A stretch of DNA of 64,000 nt from Topomyia yanbarensis (taxonomy: Eukaryota; Arthropoda; Insecta; Diptera; Culicidae). Under the pieces are notes generated by a model that worked only from the letters and a program-made list of their open reading frames with translations, did not search any database and had not been told where the DNA came from. Positions 22,701 through 35,600 of the stretch are shown here, piece after piece; positions within the stretch are counted from its first letter, which is position 1, and each line of letters starts with the position of its first letter. The position numbers and the translations under genes were made by a program. The stretch is from NCBI RefSeq assembly GCF_030247195.1, contig NC_080672.1:89801113-89865112 (forward strand), in the 5' to 3' direction.

Positions 22701-23993
22701 TATATCTTGGTTATCTCCATTACCGTTGGCCCGCAGACGCCTTCTTGTAAGCTACGCATTTAAAGCCTCCCGTCTAATGGTATATTCCGTCCGCTGGAGT
22801 GCACTCCGACCACTGCATGCAATCTCTCGCAAGATGGCCAGTCTCCCCGCATTACCAGCACATCCCGGGCCTTTCCAAAGACCAAACACTTGAATCATTT
22901 CTCCACTTATATATTTACTCGTAGGGCGGCTCTCAGTGGGTCTGCAGCGGTTACCGGTAAATGAATCATCGCTGTCTGAGTTGCTATGTATCCCTTCTTT
23001 AACCGGGTCGTCATGTGTACCTCGCCCTGGTTACACTGCTGCTTCAGTGTACCTCTCAGCTCGTCTTCCGTCGTGATTTCATCAAGGTCCTTGCAAACAA
23101 CCACCATCTCTGGGTTTAAGGCTTAAACTTCTGACTTTTCACCCATTGATTTGGTAACAGTCTTCTGCAAGGTCGAGCTACTAGTCATGCGATTCTTCTT
23201 CAACTCAAGGAGTATCTCGCCTTTTTGGGTACACCCGACTCTTACTACGTTTTCCCCTAGATCCTTCAACTCTGGGTCCTCTTGAGCAGTGCTGCATACG
23301 TCGTCGCGTCATTGGCTTTGTCGAGCACGGCTTTTCCCTTGGGCGCCTTTTGACGAGCCAAGGGTTTTCCTTTCCTCTTCTGTCCCCCTTTTCGCTCCTC
23401 TTTCTTTTTTTGCTGTTTCACGTGGGTGACGTCCTTTCTTAAGGCAACAACAACGTCATCGAGCGTTTGCTTCTTGGGCCCGCCTGGTCTTTCGTCTCCT
23501 GGCGAGGATCTTGTCCTCTTTGGAGTCACGGAAACTGGCGTGTTCTCCACTCCAAGGTGCTTCTCCTTCCGCTGCTTTGGGGGGGGGGGGGGCAAAGAAG
23601 ATAGTAGTCTTAGCCGAAACCAAGGCCCGCTCATCTACATCAGCCCTTCGCGTTTCCGTATCATACTCTTTCACGGCAGACAGTTGCACCTTTCGAATTC
23701 TGAGAATCATCTCCTTAGTGCCCTTATGGACATTGTTTCACGCGTCCACAAACCTGTAGAGCTCCTCCACCAAGCACTTCGCTACCACCACTTTTGGCGT
23801 GCGTGGGGTGAAACTCATCCCTCTCTGCTCTGGCTCTGTTCTTGCTGTTGCTGCTGTCGCTGCTGCTTCTCCTCCTTCTTCTCTGGCTGAATGACTTCAG
23901 CTGGTACTGGTGGTGATGACCTCGCCAAACCAGCTCTGGCGAACGAATTCGCCACGCCTGCTCCGTATGTGTGAGTTTCTTTATTTTGCTCAA
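22701..23993 (-). pseudogene. ORF1 remnant of the R1-clade copy 2
   Basis: It begins at the ATG at 23991-23993 (MSKIKKLTH) and carries an Arg/Ser-rich stretch. A conserved block (VVAKC.VEELYRFV type, shifted frame) follows, then KEMILRIRKVQLSAVKEYD (about 23640-23710). Next is the PVSVTPKRTRSSPGDERPGG region (23266-23634). Decayed CCHC knuckles follow near 22790-22900 (CGETGHLARDC readable in one frame). A 14-base G run at 23579-23592 falls in the Pro codons and is a likely frameshift hot spot. Role: RNA-binding protein of the element. Confidence 0.8.
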
Positions 23994-24593
23994 TTTTATT
24001 GGGTCAAAACTCCGAGACTATATCCACTTGTTGTACATAGTTGCCTCTCGTGATCCCATGATTATCTATACAAGCATCAGTGAGGTCATGCTAGGGTTGA
24101 CACTATCCTTCATAGGGAGTAGTGCTCAGAGCCGGATCGGCGAAAAATTGAAAATTCTCCAACCGGGAATGTACCACCAACTAAAGGGTGACGAGTTTTG
24201 AACGTATCCGGAGACTTGCCAGGGTTTTATTGGGAGAGAGGCAGCCGTACTAGTAGCCCACTCGTCATTTAAAGTCGGTGTCATCCTACCTTACTCAGGG
24301 AGTAGAACAGCACGCCTGTTAGCCCAAAGTCGCCGTCCAATGTGACAGTTCGTCGCTGTTGTTCTATCTTATGATAAACGCCATTTTGAGGTAAACTGAG
24401 TTAGATATGCCACACTACTTGTCTAAAAAATCTCTACAAAATGGCGTTTTCATAATTTTGACATTCTGCGTCTTTACTGAGATATAGCAAGAAACGTACT
24501 GAGATTGTGAGTATTTTTCTTCAAATTACTGTGTCTGGGTATTGGCTCAAGTTATTTGGAAGAATTAGATGTTTTTTCTGTGTAAAACTATCT

Positions 24594-24862
24594 GAGAAAC
24601 AGCATGGCATAATTATTTTTAAAATAAAAATACACGAATTGTAAGAAAAATGCAGTTTAAGTTTTAAGTTGGAAATATAGTATATTTGGCAACACTGTAA
24701 CCAAAAATTACTATAACATCATGGCATAATTATTTTTTGAGAAACATCATTGCATAATTATTTTTAAAATAAAAATACACGAATTGTAAGAAAAATGCAG
24801 TTTAAGTTTTAAGCTGGAAATATAGCATATTTGGCAACACTGTAACCAAAAATTACTATACA
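24594..24862. repeat. Tandem duplication, 145-base period
   Basis: The block GAGAAACA.CAT.GCATAATTA...GGCAACACTGTAACC occurs twice, 145 bases apart, with only a few differences. A shorter partial third start (CATCATGGCATAATTA) lies between. Non-coding. Confidence 0.85.
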
Positions 24863-24865
24863 AAT

Positions 24866-26990
24866 TTTGTCATCAATGCACACCTATGACACGTGCAAGT
24901 TTTGTTTAAATTTTTAGTGAAAACTCTCAATATAGTCAACCGATCTTCGCATATATTAGGTACTCGTTTTGCTTTTGAGTATGTCACATTTTAACGTTAC
25001 AGTGGAGGGTAGTGGAACTTTACAACCTCGACAGTTTATAAGAAATAAATTGTCGCCTGCATAGTTTCTTCGTATGCTTTGCTTCAATTTTTAACTTATG
25101 TTCTGCATAAGATCAGAAAGTAGATTGATAATGTGTTTCTTGATCGAGTCAAATAGCTAATCAATTTTTTAATTCACTCACTTTTCAGGACAAACGAAGG
25201 TAAAGGTATAGTAGTTTCAGAAATGTTTTGGCACATATTTTAAAACAACCTTATCCTGTTTCCTTCTCTAAATGATATTGCTTACTAATAATGATATTCT
25301 CACCATCCATTCACTGCTCGTAGAGACAATCGATCAATCGATAATAGAATATTGAAAGAAATCGGTCATCCATACTCAAGTAGAGTATCACAATGGTTCC
25401 ATTGGTATTCATCACCTATGAAAACCAAACTATTGAATTTGCTGTAATGCTTGTGAGAACCAAATTATCGTTGCATTGTCAGTGCTCTTATCAACTCTCA
25501 AACAATTAAGCAAGCAATGTCTTAACAAATGATTGATGCTACACTACGACACTATGAGGCCACTCGTGGTCATTAGGGTGCCACTGAAAATGAGGTGCTT
25601 GATTTTCCCCGACCTTCCAAACACAAGTTGTTTGTTTTTTTGTTTTTAAATGTAACAAGATCTTGCAATATTTGAATCTGAAAAGACTTTCCAAATTATT
25701 GGAATTATCCAATTCATTGAAATTTACATTCAAGAATTTGTAAAAATATTTTGCACCGTTCACAACTCCCCAATTCGTTCAGCCGAGTTTTAAATATATC
25801 AAAAGCGACCCAATATTTTATCTTACGTGGCAAAACTTGTAAAATTCCTTTTATCAGACAGAGTCGCTGTTGTTTACCTCAAATTTAATATCCAATTTTT
25901 CTAACTATAAGCATAAATTTCACATCGAGTTTTTTCGAAGCACCCTAGTATCCATTTATTACACCAATCCGCCCAAGTTTGGTCAGCATCGGAGATCCCG
26001 TTTTGTTTCCGAACAATGCTTCCTATTCGCTCAAACGCATTAGGCATTGCCAATAGTGTCCGAAAGCTGCAGCACCATCAATCTGGGTTCATTGTTGTCC
26101 CATCAAGGCCTGAACAAACATTTAACTCGAGTAGCACGGCAGAACGGCCTGGGACAAAAGGATCTTCATTGTCCAGCTCTCGGTTCAGCCGAGTGCGGAG
26201 CATTTCCCGGTGGCATCAATCTCCAAGGATTTGATTAATCGAAATCGAATGCCGTTTCCGTTCACTCCATCAGCCCGGATGGTGCTTGGATTTCCATATA
26301 ATTTAGCTTCAATTGGTCCTGAAACTGGCGGGCCTTATGGAAAGGGGAGGCTAAGACAAGAAAATGAGGACGTATAGTTTATTGTTTTCCCCTTGATTGC
26401 TCTTGCGTTCGGATGCTGCTGATGAGCGTCGCCCAAAATAAAAATGATCGATCATCTAAAGGACAATGAGAAGAAGCATATTGCGTTTTTGGTTGCACCC
26501 TGGTGTCCTCCCTCTTTTGGAAAGAACGCACGAATCCGGTTCTCAGATTTTATTGATCAAATACGTTTCGTTCATTGCATTTCGGAGACGACAGAAGGCT
26601 AGGTATATATCCTCTATTCTCTGTTCCTAAATTACACTGGAATAATTCGTTCAATAAATATAGAGTACGATGAGCCAGACGGGATTATGAATGCCGAGCC
26701 ATCTTTCGATTTTGTTATTTTGTGAAAGGGACGAAACACTTTCGACGTTTTGTCTGTTGAAATAGAATGAAATAAATGTATTTGATTTAAAATGCAAAAG
26801 AGCAAACCAAAAACACGAGAAGATTTCCGTCAAATTGGAACCTATCTAAAATTCGATGTATTTGTTAGTGAGCTATCTAAAATAGTTATCAAACAATAGC
26901 TTTTTGTAATGGAATTTCACGGAAAGGAAATAGTTTCATCCAACTCTGTGCACGAACTACGTTGCAATCATGATTTTCCTTGCATCTATC
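24866..26990. other. AT-rich region with one GC-richer patch
   Basis: Nothing recognisable in 24866-25980. 25985-26350 is GC-richer, with overlapping frames of 63-72 codons on the plus strand that show no family. 26400-26990 shows nothing. A short inverted pair (AAACGCCATTTTG / CAAAATGGCGTTTT) lies just upstream at about 24373-24456. Confidence 0.3.
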
Positions 26991-27610
26991 GTTTTAAACT
27001 TTTTATTTTGTTCAAAGTCTAACAGAGTGAACTAAGCAAAAACAGCTTTGGAGCGGAAACTAAACTCCATCAACAGTCGAGAAACAGTGCAACCGTGCTA
27101 TACAATTCCCACAGCCACTCTTGGTCCGCGTAGCGCCATTCCTTCATAACAGTCGAAAGCCCATTATTCGCTTGGGATACTGAGCTACTTGCCCGACGAA
27201 ACTTACACCATTCATTCCGAGTGCTTCTGTAGCTGCCACCATTCGAGAAGAACGGGAGAAGCCGCCAGGTGTTAAGTGATCATTGATAGCAGCGCGTTTC
27301 CATCAAGAAGCAACTTATTGAAAGTTTACTTGCCAACCTGCAGCCATCGGCACTCAACCTTTGCGCCCACGGGCTCTGTGATGAAGCACTACCAACTAAC
27401 CAGCCAACCAACCAACTACCATCACGGGAGCAGTGCGGAGAGGGACTGCAAAGAGCTGAATAGAGATAAGTTCTGCTAGAAAATTTAGTTAACGAACGAA
27501 ATGAGTGAAGTTTTCCTTTCAAAATGCGCCCAGCGGTGGAAAAGTCAATTTGCGAAAGGCTATTTTATTGTTCCGGTTTGCCAGGGCTAGAACCGAGAAA
27601 AGCGCTTTAT
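26991..27610. other. Single-copy-looking GC-richer island, possible exon or UTR
   Basis: Balanced base composition, unlike its AT-rich flanks. It contains CCAACCAACCAACTACC-type repeats near 27405. A 29-codon frame with a good start context (AACGAA before ATG at 27501, stop at 27588-27590) is present. No homology recognised; listed as a candidate transcribed region only. Confidence 0.2.
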
Positions 27611-28286
27611 TAGAAGGACTGTAGCGAAGCTTCGGAGCTGGGAAACTGAATCGAAAAAGTTTTCTATTGGAAAAAACAGTGGAGTTTTTATCAGCTGTGA
27701 ACTTGTTTTAAATAGTGTATTAAAGTAATTAAAGCTTCACAAGACAGCGAGATTTCAAATTGACTAATTTAATGCTGAATATGGAAAATGGAAGACGTAT
27801 TTTTGTTCAAAATATTTATAAAAAGTATTTTTGATTTCATTGTCGGATAAAAGAAAATTTACGTTTTTTGCAAAGAAGTCAACGAAAGAATAGTATAAAA
27901 ATGCCCGAGAAAAAAGCAGCATACCGAAAAAAATCCTCTGCATTGTGCCGCTCGTATTTAAAATGCAGTTGTTGATTTTTATTTTAGCAGTTTAGCTAAA
28001 AATGGCAAATACAACTAACGTGTTTGTTGATAATTCAGCTACTAATTGGCTGAAAAATATTATTTTTTTTCTTATAACTGAAAGTTGCCTGACAATAAAG
28101 ATAGCAAAAAGGGAAAACAAAAATTTAAATGCAAATTCAACTAATTTATTAGTTGAAAGCCACACTTCAGCTAGCTCACAATATTTGTCTTTTGAATTTT
28201 AAAATTTTTAAATCTGGAAATTTCTTCCGTGTATTAAATTGTCGCCAATGCGATTATCAAATGTTCTTTCTGGGACACCATCATAT

Positions 28287-28360
28287 CCCAGGAATAGAAT
28301 AAAGGTTTGTGTATTGAGCCGAAGTCTCGGAGGTTGCAGATTCGTATCCTACCTCTGGGG
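28287..28360 (+). pseudogene. tRNA-like pseudogene or SINE head
   Basis: A 74-base stretch folds roughly as a tRNA. The 5' CCCAGGA faces CTCTGGG at 28353-28359, a T arm reads GCAGA-TTCGTAT-CCTAC, and the anticodon-arm candidate TTGAG...CTCGG has a 7-base loop. The D-loop GG is kept but the D stem and the B box (ATTCGTATC) are mutated. A run of T follows at once (28363-28373), fitting a pol III terminator. Mismatches in the acceptor and D stems argue against a working tRNA. Confidence 0.5.
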
Positions 28361-28374
28361 GAATTTTTTTTTTA

Positions 28375-31105
28375 CATAATGGCTTTCGCTTTACGCACCA
28401 TTGCGATCTGTTTTCACCGTCGTTTTACCACCAAATAGTCTTATTTTTAAAAAATTTATAAGTAAGTTCAATTCAAAGTCAAAAGAAAGTGAACATTTGT
28501 CCAAAGTTGATGTATTTACCCGTTTGATTAAACACTTCGTTCAGTGCTGAGGTAAATAGGGTGGTATATCATTAAGTCCCCACCTAGTAGTAATAAAACA
28601 GATTTATAATACAATTTATATTCAAAATATACTCGTAGCATCACCGAGAGCATCTGTATTTTGGTATCCCGAAATTCTAGTGAAAATTTGGCATCTTTTA
28701 AAAAATTTATGTTATACACGTCATCGCGCAAAAATTAACAAAGCATTATTTATAATAAGGATGCAAGGGATCAAAATGTCGCATAATATATAAAAATAAG
28801 GTCACGGCACTAACCATAATTCGCAATTCTTCACATATTCCGCTCCACTAATCTCAAATATTTAGTAGTGTCAAAGTCCATTTTATGCTTGCAATGTAAT
28901 TGTGTACGTATTTTCAAATGTTCAAACCCTTAAGATGAAGGGGTATCTTTTCGATACGTTGCACTATGAGAAATCGAAAGCTACGTCCACTCCAATTTAA
29001 TTCAATCCTGTACAGAGCGTTTATATACACCACAGTTGAGGAAATCCTTGGCTATTTTAGAAAAATATTTGACATAACTGGGTAATATGGATGTCTGAAG
29101 ATGAAAATATAGAAAAGAGACATTTCACGTGGTGTTTTTAACTTTTCATATCTCTATTGAATTTTGAAATATATACTCAAATATGTCATGTGAAACCCAA
29201 AAATTCATATTCATTTTATTGGTATGAAAATTTATGAAAAATAACGGACCAACGTGCAAAACATATTCACGAATTAGATCCGGGAAAAAGTCTTTCAATA
29301 ACCTTAATGTGATATACAAGTACAATATTTCTTCTAACTCATTGCGAAGGTTTTAGTTGACCACATTAGCTTTATACTGAGCACAACCCAATTGATGCTT
29401 CAATGGCAGTCACAATTAGTAGAGAGGCGGTGGATAATTCAGTACCCGCTTCGTTTGAGTTCTCCGTATTGTACAAGTATATTAGCGAGGATTTGATAGT
29501 TTGAACTATTTATTTTATATGGAACTGGAACCTATTATTCCATATCTTCGGAATGATAAATCGGAAAGAAAAAATTCATGAGCTATAAGAAATACTCGAA
29601 AGAGATTGCATTTTAATCGACTAAATCACGGCTTTTGTACTAGCGACACAGCCTAGATACTTCACAGTATTAGCTTCAATGGAAATGAATACTTTGAAAT
29701 ATATTCCTGCCTCATTCACGAATCATATTTTCTCATGGTCGCTCTCTCTTTACTATTTTCCAGAAATCTGTGACCAAAAAGATCTCTTTGAATTCCAAAA
29801 AAAAAATGTTTGAAGGAATCTTCCTGATAAATAATTATTCAATAAAGTAGAAACACGCGTCGCCGTCAAGAAAGAAAAAAGGAAACAAAAACGTTAAAAA
29901 CAAATAGAGATGGAGACACTACAAAGTGCATTGTACATTATTTAGCCATTTTTTCGAAAAATATATTATTTTTGTAAACATTTCAGTAATTTCTGAAACA
30001 ATGGTTCTCCAATTCGCATAATTCGTTTTAATTATTTACTTCATTTGAATGTTTTTTTATGTCATTATATACGCTCATTTTTTCAATTTATTGTTTTCGT
30101 GAATATTATTTGTTTTATTTTTTATCGATTTTAAATATTTAACTGATTTTTAATATACGATCTCTACCTTTTACTCATTTATTTCTTTCGGCATACTTTT
30201 TATTGGTTTTGTTCATTAAAGTTCATCTTCTTTGTTTCTTTCGTGTATTTTTATCGAAAACTAAACCAATGAAAGTCATAATCATTTCAGAATCCAATTT
30301 CTCAACTGATAGTTGCCTGATACATGCAAAAAGTATCAGTAACGAATTTGGTATATATTCGTACAAAACTTGAATGTAAACTTTCAAACGAGCACAATAA
30401 TTAATTAACACTAATAGGCTTCTACTTTTACATTTTTCAAATAATTAGCACGATGATGAATTCGACCGATAAATCGACACACAATGACCTCCACTGCGAG
30501 CCGTGTCCAACAACTCCGCCATTAAGCTGTGGAATAATGTTTGCAAACACGGCCCACAGTAAAAATCAATTCACATCGTCCCGTGAGTCGGCCACGCCAG
30601 CGTGCACAGATCAGTGGTCGTTTGTTTGTGCAGATGCGGAGTATGAAAAAACACTTCGCATAAATAAGGCCCATAAGTCTCCTCGATGCATTACTATCGA
30701 GGCGTAATGCAATAACCATCTTAAAACAACTGTCTGTCGGAGGTTTTTTTAGCACTGATGCACGCAATATGCTTGATGATGTTTGAAATACCGCCAAACT
30801 CCTCAATCCAGGAGGGAATACAAGGCAGGCTTTTTTGAAACAAAAAATGACAATAACTCAAGAACTGTTCGATATATCAAATTATTCGGTTCAATAAAAT
30901 GGTGTATTTTGTTGAACTGAAATGTTTAAAAATCTTTTTGGTTTTCGAGAGTCATCCTACTGGAGCTGTAGAGCTAGGTTCTTGGAAGAATCACACACTG
31001 CAATTGCAGACGAGACAGGCTGCGTCGCCTACCAAAGCGCTGCTTAAGGCTAATTGCAGCGGTCTGTGATTCTGAATGTGATATACATTATACGGTTCAG
31101 ATATG
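28375..31105. other. AT-rich region; one unrecognised open patch
   Basis: 28375-30430 is strongly AT-rich with no gene. 30450-30830 is GC-richer: plus frame 30453-30707 (84 codons) and minus frame 30522-30806 (94 codons) overlap. A third minus frame reads EEFGGISNIIKHIACISAKK before a stop, which looks protein-like. I cannot assign a family or splice sites. 30950-31080 is balanced in composition, nothing seen. Confidence 0.25.
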
Positions 31106-31109
31106 TGCG

Positions 31110-32690
31110 GGCGTAGAGATTTTGCGATCACGTGTAGCATCGTGAAGGGCTCGAGCAATTGTACGTTAACGTGTTTAATCGCGTGTGCGTTTATATGTTG
31201 CGTGTGCTAACGTGTATGTAACTTCGCGTGTATAAATTCGATTTTATAATCGTGTGCCTTTCGCATATTCGCATGTGTTCTTGGATGATCGCGCGCGAAC
31301 CGTGAATCTGATACTTAATTTTCGGCCTACGGTTTAGATGCTAGAAGAAAGTAAGATCTTTTATATCACTAGAGTTCCCGGTCATGTCGCCCTGTTGTGT
31401 TGTCTAGTGGATATGAGCTTTATTTTTTTATTGGTTCAACTGAATGTCCTAATGGACCTAAGTTGTGAGGACGGAGGAAAATAATTTCCGGACGTAACCT
31501 ATTCATGATCGCTCGAACACGGACGTTTGTAAGTTTGTGTTTGAGTCCGCGTTTAAAACTTCGTTGGTGCTCAAACGTTTATTTTATTACCAAGGTTTTA
31601 TCAAGCTTGCGCGATCGCGGGTGTAGGTATGCGTGGTTGATCGCGAAGGGCTTAAGCGTTCGTATGTTAACGCGTTTGTCGTGCATGTGACTTTGCGTGT
31701 ACAAAACTCGATTTTGCAACCGTGTAGCCATTCACATATTCGTGTGTATTCTTGGGTGGTCACGCGGACCGTCATTCTGATATTTAGTTTACGGTGTACA
31801 ATTCACATTCTGACAGGGAGTGAATTACCCCATACCACTTGAGTTCCCGGTCATGTCGTCATGGACTGTGTTGTCCAGTGGATATAAAAGCTTTCTTTTT
31901 TTGATTGGTTTAACTCTTTCATGCCCAACTTTTCTCTAATGCATGTAGGGTTTCAAAACTATTTTTTCTTGAAAACGGTGGGGTCAAGAAACACCAAAAG
32001 CCTTTTTTCATAAAGATAGGTGCTTCCCTCGCAGTGCTAGCAGTTGCTCAATTTTTACCTTCCAATGCTCAATACAATTCTTCTAGAATATTTACATCAG
32101 TCCAATAGCGTGGAAAACGCAGCCAAAGACAGTCTAAATTGATAAATTTTATCAGTTTTCAATAATATGGCAACATATCGAAGATATATGAAAAATTCAT
32201 TTTCAGTCGTCAACGTAAACTATCCCTAGCAGCACTGCTCCATCGAAATCCAATCAGACTAATTGCAATAACTTCAGTTCTAGAGCTGATCCTTGTAACT
32301 GATAATACTCAAATGAAAGGCAATAGTCACATTTATTAGTCTTACTTATTTTTGTGAGCAAATCTCAATCGAAAGTTATAGCTGTTTATATACGTTGCTG
32401 TCAACATGGGAATGAAGCGGTTAATTGAAGGCATCAACCTAGTCTGCTGATATCAAAGATAGAAACTTCTGGAAGTGATCGATTCATGATCGTGCAAGTG
32501 CGGGAGTTGTTAGGTTCACGCTTGAGACCGCTTTGGAAAATTTTGTAAACGCTGAGACTTTCACCTGATCGACGGGATGTTATCATGTTCGCGAGATCGC
32601 GCGTGTGGGTGCCGTGGATGGTCGCGAAGGGCTCAAGCATTTGTACGTTAACGTGTTTGTCACGTGATACTTCCTCAAAACTAAATAAGA
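31110..32690 (+). repeat. Tandem repeat, about 470-500 base unit, three units
   Basis: The block 'CGYGAAGGGCT.[A]GC...GTAYGTTAACGYG' recurs at 31141, 31642 and 32623, and the block GAGTTCCCGGTCATGTCG recurs at about 31372 and 31842. Subtracting the TTAA MITE inserted at 31914-32420, the spacings are 500 and about 470. The units are rich in CGTGT, GCGTGT and CGATTTTG words, GC-richer than the flanks, and diverged. The third unit is cut off after about 32680. No coding sequence. Confidence 0.8.
31914..32420. mobile_element. 507-base TTAA-flanked MITE, copy A
   Basis: Flanked by TTAA on both sides (31910-31913 and 32421-32424). Left end CTCTTTCATGCCCA; right end TGGGAATGAAGCGG. The relative at 44460-44974 has the same flanks and similar internal sequence, in inverted orientation. 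TTAA targets and C-rich 5' ends point to a piggyBac-type non-autonomous element. Inserted in the tandem repeat above. Confidence 0.8.
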
Positions 32691-35600
32691 AAACAAAGAA
32701 GTAATAATGAAATATTTGTTGAATGACATTTTGACAAACTGAGTTTTATTGGATTCTGAGACGATTATTACTATCGCTGGTTTAGTTTTCGATAAAAATG
32801 CACTAAAAAATTCATTTTGGACAAGGAAAAGTTTTTATCAAATAACTTTTTTTCTCTTTAAAAGTGCCCAATAATAATTTTTGACGGTAGGTAAGGAACA
32901 TAATTATCTATCTTGGAACAAAATTTCATCCAAATCAAAGATGGGTTTTTTTTTGTAAATTGACTTTAAATTTTGAAATTGATTTTTTTCAGTGTATGAG
33001 TCGATGAAGAATTTTTTCAATATTTTTATTCAAAAATTTGACTAAAAATCACTCGTGCAACATTTGTCATTTTTAGAATATTGTCATTTTTAGACTATAG
33101 CCATTTAAAAAAAATGTTAAAAAAAGTTTGACCCTTTTCAAGAGACAGTCTAGATCATTTTTGGAAAAACAAAGTAAGACAAAGTCTTCATGTATTGAAA
33201 GTTTCATTAAAATCTGAGAGGGTGCTGCCAATTCTGAAAACGATTTAGCGCGAAATTCGTTCTATAACTAATTAGTTATGGAATTCGGGTTTTGACTTCG
33301 TCTCATCGGAATCCGACACTAACTTAGTGACAGAACTTATCTAGCGCCGGATTGATGGTAGCACCAAAAATGAAAACATTATTTGTGTTTCCGAGCAAAC
33401 TACTAGTCCTGCGTTATGACCCGCAAGAAAAAGAGTTCTGATTAAATTAATGAGAATTAATGAAACCGAAACTTGGTTCGGATTAGCATGTCAAGGCAAT
33501 ATGCATTATGCTATATTTTTGCTTAGTGAAATGCGCAGAGATCGGGGTTGGAAACACAAATAATGATTTCGTTTTTAGTTAGTCCTGTCACTAACTATAC
33601 CTGTTAGAAATGAAAACGGCTATACACCGCCTTCAGCTGAAATATACGAGCCATCGTGAAATCCACCTTTTCGTAGTTTCTAATGTAATAAAATTTACCA
33701 GATACGATTTTGTTCCATTCTACCCCACTCTTGGAACGGAGCGAGCAACACAAAATTCCAAAAATTCCGTCCTCCGGCAGGCAAAACGAGTTGAGCTTCC
33801 CAGCGGGAGTTTTCGATCATTTCTGTTCGATAGGCTTCAAAAGTTTTGGTGTTGAAAAATTCTTGATGTGTTGTACACCGGGAAGCATAGGAGCTCTGCC
33901 CTGGAATGACCGACCAACTGACCAGTGGTGTTGTGATAGGTTTCGACACGAATCGTTACCAATGGGACAAGGTCGTAAAATTAGAGAACGACTAAATTGT
34001 CTGTAGGTTTACAGCGTAGCGTTGGAATCGATGTTTTATAATATGATTAATAAAAATATAATTTATTTTTTTATTAGCTGCCATTCCTCTTGCGTCGCTT
34101 ATTAGTTATATAGTGCTATGATGAATTGTGTAGAGTAGCCGGCTTATGAATATTTGAATCTTAATTTAACTCGACGAATACTGAAGTTCTAATGAATATT
34201 CCAAAGAATTTAGTATGCTCAATGATATTTAATACTGATTTTTGCCATATTTAAACAAAATGAATAACACAAAAAAAAGATCTTTTGCAGAAAACATTTA
34301 TTATTTTTGCACTTCATCTATGTTGTATATGTTCACTAAAAACGATTTTATCTGTCACTAAAATTAATCTAATTCCGCTCGTGGCAGTAACTAGCAGTAG
34401 CTCTATACAAACTATTACTTTAGAAAAAAAATAAAACACATTTGCCTGTCAATTTCCATTTTCCGGTCCTTCATAATGCAATTAAAGTTCTTGTTTCACC
34501 ATCGATTACGGAACTAATTTATTTTCACACAACTTCTGACCCAACGACCATTTTCCAACTATGCATCAGCTTTCAGCCGGCAAAGGGATGAAAATCGGAA
34601 GCACTAGTATCCCATTTTCTCGTTCATTCACAGCAACGTCAGGCAAAAGATTAGCTTTGCGTATTTCCCCTTTACACCCGGAATTGGTTGAATAACTCGT
34701 TTACACATACACACGCACACAAACAGAAAGTTACATCTTCACTGGTCAACCGAATGAAGCTTCCATAAAATGTTCTATTTAACATCGAAAAGCTTCCGTG
34801 TAAAACGCCCGGATTATATACATTGGACGAAACCTCTCGTCTAAGGAACACACAGAATGCTGCTTCGCCCGATGCGGTGTGAAGAATCTGAGCATCCACG
34901 GCGCGCTACTTTGTCGGGTGATGATGCGATGCTCGAACGCCTTAGTGAGGTTTAACCCCACAACTCACCATGCTAAACGAAGTAAGATAGCATTTGAGCT
35001 CTTCTGGTTTATATCAATTGCTCCTGCACGCTTTCCATCTTCCCTTTAGTTTGTACGCTTAGGATTAGTTACTGGCAAGTCTGTATTCATATTTCCTTAT
35101 GCTTACGACTACAGTTCATAATCTTGGATGTACGACTGGACTAGTACTGCACGGCGATGTCAGAGATATCACTCGAATCTAAACGGTAAGCTGGCAGTGC
35201 CGTTGCGTCGTTATGTTTGTATGGTTCGTCGCGGTGCAAATGTTCGTAAGGTCACAACAAATTTTAAAGTCTTTGTAGGCAAAATATGTTTTTCTTATAA
35301 ATAACCCAAAGTTCCTGAATTTCGTACCGATTTCTAAAGGGTTCGTAAACTTTTCAATCATAAATTCGTACTTTTTCTACGAACGAGCACCGTTCCCTCA
35401 ACATTATTTGTCGACACTGTAATTACAATTGATTGCCTTCAATTCGCCATCGCAAATTGGATTGGTTGGGATTTTTAAATTTTCCGCAGACGTCATTCAT
35501 GTGTATGCGTGTAAGTACTTTTTGGCACGGTTTTCCTGTTTATTTTCCCAACCAGTATCACCGCTGTACAATCAGAATTTCGTTTCCCCCCAAAAAAAAA

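Larger units (their letters stand above)
19195..24365 (-). mobile_element. R1-clade non-LTR retrotransposon, copy 2, with nested insertions
   Basis: The longer of two copies of one family. On the minus strand: a 5' UTR-like leader (about 23995-24365), ORF1 (22700-23993), ORF2 (20266-22700) and a 3' UTR with internally similar GC-rich blocks (about 19195-20265). Three later insertions sit in it: a TA-flanked MITE (19348-19549), a tRNA-derived SINE (19681-19814) and a MITE end fragment with a deletion in the RT (21268-21342). No poly-A tail or target duplication is clear, so the outer limits are approximate. Inactive. Confidence 0.8.

Noticed and set aside
28287..28360. A functional tRNA gene (loop would give anticodon GAA)
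   Set aside because: Mismatches in acceptor and D stems, position 33 is not T, and the B box is mutated.
31110..32690. CRISPR-like array because of spaced repeats
   Set aside because: Units are about 480 bases, diverged and continuous, with no short identical repeats and unique spacers; the window is eukaryotic.
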